Positions 44,848 to 51,659 of a DNA stretch of 64,000 nucleotides are shown piece by piece. The stretch covers positions 3,100,001-3,164,000 of the forward strand of contig NZ_AP024650.1 of NCBI RefSeq assembly GCF_019977275.1. The letters run 5' to 3'. The position numbers and the translations under genes are program-made. Numbering within the stretch: the stretch's first letter is position 1; each line of letters starts with the position of its first letter. The notes under the pieces were generated by a model, which did not search any database, had not been told where the DNA came from, and saw only the letters and a list, made by a program, of their open reading frames with translations. The DNA is from Arthrobacter sp. StoSoilB19. GTDB taxonomy: Bacteria > Actinomycetota > Actinomycetes > Actinomycetales > Micrococcaceae.

Positions 44848-45807
44848 CTAGAACAGGGATTCCTGCACCGCCGGGACCTCCGAGGCGTAGCCGCCCAGGA
44901 TGATGGTCCGGGCGGCCAGTTGGGAGAGGTTGACCACGAACGCGGCGTCCGTTCCATCCAGCCGGGCCAGAGCATTTGCCCCGCTCAGGGCAGTGACCGT
45001 GAAGCCGTGCTGCCCCTGGTCCAGCGCGTGCGGGTAGGCATGGCGTTGGGCGGGCCCGTAGAGGGCTTCAGCGTGCGCCGGCCTCGCCCACTGCTCCTCC
45101 ACAGTTACAAAACCGTCGACGGCGGTGCGTGCCAGCAGTGTGCGCACCTCGCCGGCCGCGCGGGCGTTGGCGGCCTGCAGGTCCGGTTCCGGGAGCGGCT
45201 GCAGGAGGGCGTCCGCTTTGGCTGCGGACCGCACCTGCTGCGTCAGGCCCACCTCGGCTGTCACCAGGTCCTCCAGGATCCGCACCACCCGGCCGTCCCG
45301 GGCCCGGGCAACATAAGCGGCCGCAGCGGCCCCCTGCTCCGCGAGCCTGTTCCACTTCCGCGGGCCGGAGGCCGTTCCCACCTTGGTGGCACCGCCCGCG
45401 AACGTGGCAACGTACAGCCAGTGTTCCTGCATCAGGTAGTCACGGAGGCCCGGAGTGACCCTGCCGCCCCGGTGGAAGTCGTGCATGAGCCGGGATTCGT
45501 CCAGCACAAAGCACCGCTCGCACTGCTTTCCCCGCAGGGCCGGGGCAGCGGAGGCGCAGAGGACGTGGCTCCGCGAGGTTGCCGACTGGACCCGGATGTG
45601 GCCCAGGCAGGACCTGCCCGGTTCCACCACCTCGAAGCCGAGGCGCCGGCCGGGGCTGAGGCTGAACTGACGGAAGTCCCCCTCCGGTGACTGGAGGCGC
45701 AAAACCGCGCCGCCGCCGTCGTCCGCGGCCCTGGAACCCTCCGGCGCCCTGGAACCCGGCAGCGCATCCCAAAAGACCCCGTGGACCAGATAGCGGGTAT
45801 CGGTCAC
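44848..45807 (-). CDS. DUF2797 protein with GIY-YIG-like segment
   Basis: A 319-residue protein that fits DUF2797. It has a Cys pair (KQCERCFV) near residue 98, a His-rich HDFHRGGR segment, and HWLYVATFAGGATKVGTASG, which has the spacing of a GIY-YIG nuclease core: Tyr, Gly and the following Lys/Arg with a QGA motif. Catalytic competence cannot be judged by eye. The GTG at 45807 has AGGAG 5 nt upstream and lies 27 nt after the CitE-like gene, so the two are probably one operon. Biological role unknown. Confidence 0.75.
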   Translation of the reverse strand: MTDTRYLVHGVFWDALPGSRAPEGSRAADDGGGAVLRLQSPEGDFRQFSLSPGRRLGFEVVEPGRSCLGHIRVQSATSRSHVLCASAAPALRGKQCERCFVLDESRLMHDFHRGGRVTPGLRDYLMQEHWLYVATFAGGATKVGTASGPRKWNRLAEQGAAAAAYVARARDGRVVRILEDLVTAEVGLTQQVRSAAKADALLQPLPEPDLQAANARAAGEVRTLLARTAVDGFVTVEEQWARPAHAEALYGPAQRHAYPHALDQGQHGFTVTALSGANALARLDGTDAAFVVNLSQLAARTIILGGYASEVPAVQESLF

Positions 45808-45834
45808 GGGGTCTCCTGAAGTGGCGGGTGGGTG

Positions 45835-46698
45835 TTACAGCGCGGGCTGCACCCCGAAGGCTACGGCGAGCTTCATGATCTTCTCGGCGCGGCCAAGGCG
45901 GGGCAGGTCGGAGCCGTCACGGATGACGCGGCCGTTGGCTTCGAAGTCGTTCATGAAGTCGGTGGCCCACGCGACGTCCGACGGCGTGGGGCTGATGACC
46001 TCGTTGATGACCGGCGTCTGGTCAATGGCCAGGCACAGCTTGCCGGTCATGCCCATCATCACGGTGATGCCGGTCTGCTCGCGCAGGATGGGGTGGTTGG
46101 TGCCGACGGTGGGGCCGTCAATGGGGCCCGGCAGGTTGCCCACCCGGCTGGCGACCACGAGCTTGGCCCGCGGGTAGGCCATGGCCTCCGGGGTGGCGGC
46201 CATGCCGGTATCGCGGCGGAAGTCGCCGGAACCGAAGGCCAGGCGGAACGCACCCTGGGCCTTGGCGATATGGTTGGCTTCCTCGATGCCCAGGGCGGAT
46301 TCCACCAACGGGATCACGGGGGTCTTGCCGTCCATGCGGTGGAAGCTCTCGGTGACCTGGTCCGCGGATTCGGTCTTGGCGAGCATGACGCCCAGCAGGC
46401 CCGGGGTGCCGCGCAGCCCGGCAAGGTCATCAGCCCAGAACGGGCTGGTGGCGTCATTGATCCTCACCCAGGCCTTGCCGCCGCCGGTCAGCCAGCCGAT
46501 CACGTTGGCGCGGGCCTGGTCCTTCTGGGACGGGTCCACCGCATCTTCAATATCCAGGATGATCGAATCGGCGCGGGAAACGGCCGACTGGTCGAACAGC
46601 TCCGGCTTCATGGCATTGACCAGCAGCCAGGAACGGGCGATCTCTGCGGGGATATTGCGTTCCGGCCTAACAGTTTCGGCGGCGATGGTAGACGTCAT
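45835..46698 (-). CDS. CitE-like HpcH/HpaI aldolase/lyase
   Basis: A 287-residue TIM-barrel lyase of the HpcH/HpaI/CitE family, which cleaves or condenses acyl-CoA or oxo-acid substrates with Mg. Visible motifs are SWLLVNAMKPELF, ADSIILDIEDAVDPSQKDQA (metal-binding acids) and PLVESALGIEEANHIA, with Gly-rich AFGSGDFRRDTG. Candidates are malyl-CoA or citramalyl-CoA lyase, but the substrate is unresolved. The start follows TACTGT (46706-46711) after 7 nt. It is followed by the DUF2797 gene. Confidence 0.85.
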   Translation of the reverse strand: MTSTIAAETVRPERNIPAEIARSWLLVNAMKPELFDQSAVSRADSIILDIEDAVDPSQKDQARANVIGWLTGGGKAWVRINDATSPFWADDLAGLRGTPGLLGVMLAKTESADQVTESFHRMDGKTPVIPLVESALGIEEANHIAKAQGAFRLAFGSGDFRRDTGMAATPEAMAYPRAKLVVASRVGNLPGPIDGPTVGTNHPILREQTGITVMMGMTGKLCLAIDQTPVINEVISPTPSDVAWATDFMNDFEANGRVIRDGSDLPRLGRAEKIMKLAVAFGVQPAL

Positions 46699-46803
46699 GC
46701 TTTCTACAGTATCCGCCCCACAAGCGGCAAGGCGAAGAAATCGGCCAGCTTGTGAGGATCAATACGAACTAAACGGGATATGACTGTGTCTCCAGTTAAA
46801 TGC

Positions 46804-46854
46804 GGGCAGCAGAAAGGGCCGTTGTGACCTGCACAACGGCCCTTGCTGCTGCCC
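46804..46854 (-). terminator. Terminator after the aldo/keto reductase gene
   Basis: A long hairpin (GGGCAGCAG-AAGGGCCGTTGTG paired across a 5-nt loop, with a small bulge) lies 12 nt past the stop. The T run on the minus strand is weak (GCATTTAACTGG). Confidence 0.75.
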
Positions 46855-46866
46855 GGCCGGGAAGGG

Positions 46867-47808
46867 TCAGGGGATGTTGCTCCCCCGAGCCGTGACCCAG
46901 AGTTTGTACCAGTCGGCGCGGGTGAGGGCCTGCGCCACCCGGGCTGCGTCGCCGCAGGCCCGGATGCGGTCCGGGTTGACCGTCCCGATGACCGGCGCGA
47001 TTCCGGCCGGGTGCTTCATCAGCCAGCCCAGCAGGACACCCTCGCCGGAGGTGCCGTACTCCCCCGCAAGCCCCGCCACGAGTTCGGCCGTTGCCGCATC
47101 GGCTGAGGTGGGACTGTCCGGTTCGGCGCCGGTGTAGACGCCGCGGGCCAGGGCGCCGTACGCCTGCAGGGTGATGTTGTTCCGGGTGCAATACTCAAGC
47201 GTCCCGTGCGGGAAGCTGTAGTCCAGGTGCTCCGGGTGGTTGACCAGGACCTGGCTTTCCAGCCATGCCCGCTTGAGCAGGCTCATTTCCAGCTGGTTGG
47301 CAACCACCGGGGTCTCCAGCCGGTCCCGCAGCGCCTCGATCTGCGCTGCGGACATGTTGGACACGCCCAGTTGCCGGACCTTGCCTTCGTCCATGAGCTG
47401 CCCGACGGCGGAGGCCATCTCCGCGGGGTCCGCCAGGGGGTCCGGGCGGTGCAGCAGGAGGATGTCCACGTAGTCCGTCCGGAGCCGTTCCAGGCTGCCG
47501 TTGACCCGTTCCAGGATGGCGTCCCGGCTCAGGTCGTAGTGGGTCTGAAGGCCGCGTTCGTTCAGCCGGATGCCGCATTTGGTCTGCAGCCGGATCCGTT
47601 CCCGCAGACCCGGAGTGGCGGCCATGACCTCGCCGAACACCGCCTCGGACTTGCCGCTGCGGTAGATGTCCGCGTGGTCGAACAGGGTGATCCCGGCGTC
47701 CAGGGCGGCCTGGACGGCAGCGGCGGCCTGGTCCACATGGTGGCTGCCATGTGGTTCGTCAGACCAGCTGCCGCCCAGTCCCATGCATCCGTAGATGACC
47801 TCCTGCAT
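46867..47808 (-). CDS. Aldo/keto reductase
   Basis: A 313-residue TIM-barrel NADPH oxidoreductase, close to the YdhF-like group. The catalytic tetrad is visible: Asp and Tyr in TLFDHADIYRSGKSEAVFGE, Lys in IRLQTKCGIR and His in DILLLHRPDPL. The cofactor end shows APVIGTVNPDRI. Substrates are unknown. The ATG at 47808 comes 32 nt after the glucosidase stop on the same strand, so they may share a transcript; a strong hairpin follows the stop. Confidence 0.88.
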   Translation of the reverse strand: MQEVIYGCMGLGGSWSDEPHGSHHVDQAAAAVQAALDAGITLFDHADIYRSGKSEAVFGEVMAATPGLRERIRLQTKCGIRLNERGLQTHYDLSRDAILERVNGSLERLRTDYVDILLLHRPDPLADPAEMASAVGQLMDEGKVRQLGVSNMSAAQIEALRDRLETPVVANQLEMSLLKRAWLESQVLVNHPEHLDYSFPHGTLEYCTRNNITLQAYGALARGVYTGAEPDSPTSADAATAELVAGLAGEYGTSGEGVLLGWLMKHPAGIAPVIGTVNPDRIRACGDAARVAQALTRADWYKLWVTARGSNIP

Positions 47809-47839
47809 CAGGCCCGCCCACGCCGGCGGTTCACGCCCA

Positions 47840-49552
47840 TCAGCGCAACCACGCGGTGGTGTTGGCCGGCAGCTTGCCGTCCTCCAGCGGGCCGCTGCTG
47901 ACCAGCACCTTGCCGGCCGGAAGGTCAACGGCGGTGTTCCCGAAGTTGGTCACGGACTGCCACCCGTTGGGGCGCTTGAAGTGCAGGACGTCCGGGTTGC
48001 CGGTGGCAACCCATTCGAGGTCCTCGTCCGTCTGCAGTTCACGGCGGAGCTTCAGGGCCTCGCGGTAGAGCTCCAGGGTGGAACCTTCGGTGCCGTCCTG
48101 GGCCTCCACGGCGTACTTGCTGAACCAATCCGGCTGCGGCAGGTGGGAGCCGCCGTCGCCGAAGCCGAAGGAGGTGCCTTCCACCTTCCAGGGCAGCGGC
48201 ACGCGGCAGCCGTCGCGGCCAATCTCCACGCCCTTGTTGCGATAGAAGGACGGGTCCTGCCGTTCCGATTCGGGAATCTCGGCCACTTCCTGCAGGCCCA
48301 GTTCCTCGCCCTGGTACAGGTACGCGGAGCCGGGAACGGCGAGCATCAGGAGGGTGGCGGCCCGCGCACGGCGCTCGCCCAGTTCAACGTCCAGCTGGTC
48401 CTTGGGGCCGCCGGCCAGCAGCCAGTCCTTGCCGTCCTGGCCCTTGGCGCCGGCCTTTTCCTTGGCCACCTGCGGCAGCCCGTAGCGGGTGGCGTGCCGT
48501 ACCACGTCGTGGTTGGAGAACACCCACGTGGAGGAGGCGCCGGTGGCGGCAGCCTCGGCCAGGTTGCGGGTGATGATCTCCTTGAACTCGGCGGCGTCGA
48601 AGTCGGCCTGCAGCAGGTCGAAGTTGAACGCCTGGCCCAGGCCCTGGGGGCTGGCATAGCGGGCACGCCTGGTGGCGTGCACCCAGGCTTCGGCGACGGC
48701 GGTGCGCGGCGGGTTGTACTCGTTGAACACCGCGCGCCATTCGGCGTAGATCTCGTGCACTTCGTCGCGGTCCCAGAACGGGTGCGTCCCGTCGTCGAAT
48801 CCGTCCACTCCGGTGTTGGCGGCGCTCAGTTCCAGCTTGGAGAGCAGCGGCTCGGTGAGGTCCTTGGTGAGGGCGTGGGCAACGTCGACGCGGAAACCGT
48901 CCACGCCGCGGTCGGACCAGAACCGCAGCGTCTTCAGGAAGTCATCCCGGATTTCGCGGTTGGACCAGTTCAGGTCCGGCTGCTCCTTGGCGAAGATGTG
49001 CATGTACCACTGGCCCGGGGTGCCGTCCGGTTCGGTGATGCGCTCCCAGGCGGGGCCGCCGAACACAGAGTCCCAGTCCGACGGCGGGAACTCGCCGTTG
49101 GGGCCCTTGCCGTCACGGAAGATGTAGCGGTCGCGGGCCGGCGAACCCTTCGGCGAGGCCAGCGCTTCCTGGAACCACTTGTGCCGGTTGGAGGAGTGGT
49201 TGGGGACAATGTCCGCAATCAGCTTGATGCCGGCTTCGTGGAGGGCCTTGGCCATCTCGTCGAAGTCGTCCAGGGTGCCCAGCTTGGGATCCACGTCGCG
49301 GTAGTTGTCAACGTCGTAGCCGCCGTCGGCGAGCGCGGAGGGGTAGAACGGGCTCAGCCAGACGGCGTCGATGCCCAGCGACTTCAGGTACGGGACCTTG
49401 GCGGTGATGCCCTTCAGGTCACCGATGCCGTCGCCGTTGGAGTCGGCAAAGCTGCGCGGGTAGATCTGGTATACGGAGGCCTGGCGCCACCAGTTGGGGT
49501 CGGCCGGACGGTCGGAGTCGGACAGGGTTGCCAGCGTGGCAGTGGTGGACAA
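47840..49552 (-). CDS. GH13 alpha-glucosidase (oligo-1,6-glucosidase/maltase type)
   Basis: A 570-residue cytoplasmic glycoside hydrolase; no signal peptide. The GH13 catalytic triad is present: Asp in GVDGFRVDVAHAL, Glu in AVAEAWV and Asp in VFSNHDVVRHATRYG, with QIYPRSFADSNGDGIGDLKG at the N-terminus. It likely hydrolyses imported maltose, isomaltose or sucrose-like sugars; linkage specificity needs biochemical testing. It is divergent from a ROK regulator with a shared 96-bp promoter region (49553-49648), so it is probably that regulator's target. Confidence 0.9.
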   Translation of the reverse strand: MSTTATLATLSDSDRPADPNWWRQASVYQIYPRSFADSNGDGIGDLKGITAKVPYLKSLGIDAVWLSPFYPSALADGGYDVDNYRDVDPKLGTLDDFDEMAKALHEAGIKLIADIVPNHSSNRHKWFQEALASPKGSPARDRYIFRDGKGPNGEFPPSDWDSVFGGPAWERITEPDGTPGQWYMHIFAKEQPDLNWSNREIRDDFLKTLRFWSDRGVDGFRVDVAHALTKDLTEPLLSKLELSAANTGVDGFDDGTHPFWDRDEVHEIYAEWRAVFNEYNPPRTAVAEAWVHATRRARYASPQGLGQAFNFDLLQADFDAAEFKEIITRNLAEAAATGASSTWVFSNHDVVRHATRYGLPQVAKEKAGAKGQDGKDWLLAGGPKDQLDVELGERRARAATLLMLAVPGSAYLYQGEELGLQEVAEIPESERQDPSFYRNKGVEIGRDGCRVPLPWKVEGTSFGFGDGGSHLPQPDWFSKYAVEAQDGTEGSTLELYREALKLRRELQTDEDLEWVATGNPDVLHFKRPNGWQSVTNFGNTAVDLPAGKVLVSSGPLEDGKLPANTTAWLR

Positions 49553-49582
49553 GGGGTGGTCCTTTTCTTTGCAGCAGGTACA

Positions 49583-49619
49583 TTTATATTGAATCTAAAT
49601 TTACTTCCCCAAGTATTAT
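49583..49619. promoter_or_regulatory. Divergent GH13/ROK promoters with A/T-rich operator
   Basis: For the glucosidase, CCCCAA/TTGGGG (49607-49612) and TATAAA on the minus strand (49583-49588) are 18 bp apart. For the ROK gene, TTGAAT (49589-49594) and TATTAT (49614-49619) are 19 bp apart. An inverted repeat ATTTA-N9-TAAAT (49582-49600) overlaps both. It is strikingly A/T-rich for this genome and a plausible ROK operator. Confidence 0.55.
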
Positions 49620-49648
49620 CTGGTGCTTTGCTCAGGAAGGTCAACAGC

Positions 49649-50866
49649 ATGCCTGAACTGGTTCCGGCGACTCCCCAGTTGCTGCGGCGGGTCAGTGCCG
49701 GCGCGGTCCTCGAATTCCTCCGCGCCTCGGCCGCGGTGACCGTCACGGACGTCATGGCCGCCACGGGCCTGACCCGCGCCACCACCATCGCCGTCTGCGA
49801 GGACCTGGTCCGGCGCGGCTGGGTCCTGGAGCGGGAAAACCAGCGCGAATTCGGCGGGTACCACAAGGGCCGCCCCGCCCGCCGGTTCGAACTCAACGAG
49901 CGCGCAGGCGTGGTCCTGGGCATGGACATCGGCTATTCAAAGGTCACCGTGGTGGTTTCCGACCTCCGGGGCAAGACATTGGGACGGTCCAGCCGGCCTT
50001 TCCAGGCGGGAGACGTTGGTTCCCGGGAACGCATAGCCTTCATCGACGGCGTAGCCCAGGCGGCCCTGCGGTCCGCAGAAACGGAGCCCGGCCGGGTACT
50101 GGCCGTCTGCGCCGGAGTTGCCGCACCCGTGGACCGGCACGGGGAGGTGGTGGCCACGCAGAAGTTCTGGGGGCTGTTCGACCTGGGACTGGGGGCGGCC
50201 CTCAAGGAAACCCGGGGCTGGACGGTGCTGCTGGAAAACGACGCCAACCTTGCGGCCCTGGGCGAACGCTGGCAGGGGGCGGCCGCGGGAATTGACGACG
50301 TGGTGGTGATCCTGGCCAGCGAACGGCTGGGTTCGGGCATCGTGGAGGGCGGCCGGCTGGTCCACGGAACGCGGGGCAGCGCCGGGGAGCTGGCGTACCT
50401 GGACCTGGTGGAAGGCGTGGGCGACACCTACGGCATCGCCCACCTGGCGCGGACCTGGGCCGCCGAAGCCCTGGCCACCCCGGTCCCCACCGCCCTCCGC
50501 TCCGTCCCCCACGGGCGGTTGGAAGCTGAGCAGGTCTTTGCGGCGGCGGAACAGGGCGACGCCGTGGCTCTTGGCATCATGGACCGGCTGGCGGACAGGA
50601 TGGCACGGGTGGTGGGAACCGTAGCCACCCTGCTCAATCCGGAGCTGGTGGTGATCGGCGGCGGGGTGGCCGATTCCGCGGGCGTACTCCTTGCACCCAT
50701 CAGCGAGCGCCTGAAAGACTTCACCGCCACCCCCGCGCGGGTGGCGGTCTCCCCGCTGGGCGACTCAATCGTCACGGTGGGTGCCGTGCGCTGCGCCCTG
50801 GACTACGTGGAGCAGAATTCCCTGGACCTGGACCTGGAGCTGGCCGCGCCGGTCGCCCCGGCATAA
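49649..50866 (+). CDS. ROK-family transcriptional regulator (sugar-responsive)
   Basis: A 405-residue protein: N-terminal winged HTH (VTVTDVMAATGLTRATTIAV) followed by a ROK sugar-kinase-like domain with the ATP-like motif VLGMDIGYSKVTVVVSDL, ENDANLAALGERWQG and GGGVADSAGVLLAPI. The canonical CxCGxxGCxE zinc motif is not present, so zinc binding is doubtful. The ATG at 49649 has AGGAAGG 8 nt upstream; longer in-frame openings run antisense through the glucosidase gene and are not used. It most likely represses the divergent GH13 gene. Confidence 0.86.
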   Translation: MPELVPATPQLLRRVSAGAVLEFLRASAAVTVTDVMAATGLTRATTIAVCEDLVRRGWVLERENQREFGGYHKGRPARRFELNERAGVVLGMDIGYSKVTVVVSDLRGKTLGRSSRPFQAGDVGSRERIAFIDGVAQAALRSAETEPGRVLAVCAGVAAPVDRHGEVVATQKFWGLFDLGLGAALKETRGWTVLLENDANLAALGERWQGAAAGIDDVVVILASERLGSGIVEGGRLVHGTRGSAGELAYLDLVEGVGDTYGIAHLARTWAAEALATPVPTALRSVPHGRLEAEQVFAAAEQGDAVALGIMDRLADRMARVVGTVATLLNPELVVIGGGVADSAGVLLAPISERLKDFTATPARVAVSPLGDSIVTVGAVRCALDYVEQNSLDLDLELAAPVAPA

Positions 50867-50897
50867 CCGAGGCCACGCGCCCCTTGCCCGCCGGGGT

Positions 50898-51554
50898 CTA
50901 CGCGCCCGGTTCCAGGGCCGCTGCCACCGGCAGCGTGCCGTCGCGGAACTCGATGGTCCGGCCTGCGGTCTGGGGCAGGTCCAGCACCGCCGCGGCCACG
51001 ATCGCCGTGTTGGCACGTGACGTGTCACGGTCCCCATCCGGCGACGGGTCCACGTCGATCAGCCCGGTCCCCGGCTTGTCGGTCAGTGCCCCGGGGCCCA
51101 GGATGGTCCACGCCAGCCCGCTGCCGCGCAGGTACTCGTCAGCGGCCGCCTTGGCTTCGGCGTAGGCGAAGAAACTGTTGTCTTCCGGCACTCCGTGGTC
51201 CTTGCCCGCACCGAAGTAGGACACCATCACGTACCGGTCCACCCCTGCCTGGGCCGCCGCATCCATGGAGCGGATGGCAGCGTCCCTGTCCACCGCGTAG
51301 GTGCGGCCGGGGTTGCCGCCGCCAGCCCCGGCGGACCAGACCACGGCGTCATGCCCGGCCAAGGCATCGGCGATGGCCGCCGTCGTGGCATTTTCCACGT
51401 CCAGGACCGACGGCGTGGCGCCAGTGGCGGCGACGTCGTCCGCATGGTCCGGATTGCGGATGAACGAGGTGACGGAGTGGCCCTCGCCGGTGAGGAGCTG
51501 GGACAGGAGGAGGGCCACTTTCCCGTGGCCGCCGATGATGGCGATGCGTGTCAT
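50898..51554 (-). CDS. NAD(P)-binding SDR-like protein (NAD(P)H-binding, YwnB/YtfG type)
   Basis: A 218-residue atypical short-chain dehydrogenase/NAD(P)-binding protein with the dinucleotide motif IAIIGGHGKVALLLSQLL at the N-terminus and DNSFFAYAEAKAAADEYLRG (Tyr-x3-Lys) later. Members reduce quinones or act as redox sensors. The ATG at 51554 is taken because the Rossmann motif starts there. It is divergent from narG, and the palindrome at 51603-51630 lies between them. Confidence 0.8.
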   Translation of the reverse strand: MTRIAIIGGHGKVALLLSQLLTGEGHSVTSFIRNPDHADDVAATGATPSVLDVENATTAAIADALAGHDAVVWSAGAGGGNPGRTYAVDRDAAIRSMDAAAQAGVDRYVMVSYFGAGKDHGVPEDNSFFAYAEAKAAADEYLRGSGLAWTILGPGALTDKPGTGLIDVDPSPDGDRDTSRANTAIVAAAVLDLPQTAGRTIEFRDGTLPVAAALEPGA

Positions 51555-51602
51555 GCACCCATTCTGCCCGCCCCGGGAGGGATTCGGAGCAGCCATGGTC
51601 CA

Positions 51603-51630
51603 CGGAACAGGGCCTTTGTGCCCTGTTCCG
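51603..51630. promoter_or_regulatory. Perfect 10+10 bp palindrome upstream of narG
   Basis: CGGAACAGGG and CCCTGTTCCG are exact complements separated by 8 bp (CCTTTGTG). The right arm ends 17 bp before the narG -10 (TAGCTT, 51648-51653), placing the palindrome over the -35 region. It lies in the divergent gap between an SDR gene and the nar operon. No T run follows, so it is more likely an operator than a terminator. Confidence 0.7.
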
Positions 51631-51647
51631 CGTTTCCGGCTCCCGCC

Positions 51648-51653
51648 TAGCTT
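51648..51653 (+). promoter_or_regulatory. narG -10 box (leaderless promoter)
   Basis: TAGCTT lies exactly 6 nt before the narG ATG. No good -35 is visible, as the sequence 17-18 bp upstream is the end of the palindrome (TGTTCC), which suggests activator-dependent expression. Confidence 0.6.
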
Positions 51654-51659
51654 GGGGGC

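Noticed and set aside
47795..50866. A 1,023-codon open frame on the plus strand that would run from the aldo/keto reductase end through the glucosidase into the ROK gene.
   Set aside because: The first 618 codons lie antisense to the well-supported GH13 gene and have shadow composition; only the part from 49649 matches a ROK regulator and has a Shine-Dalgarno.
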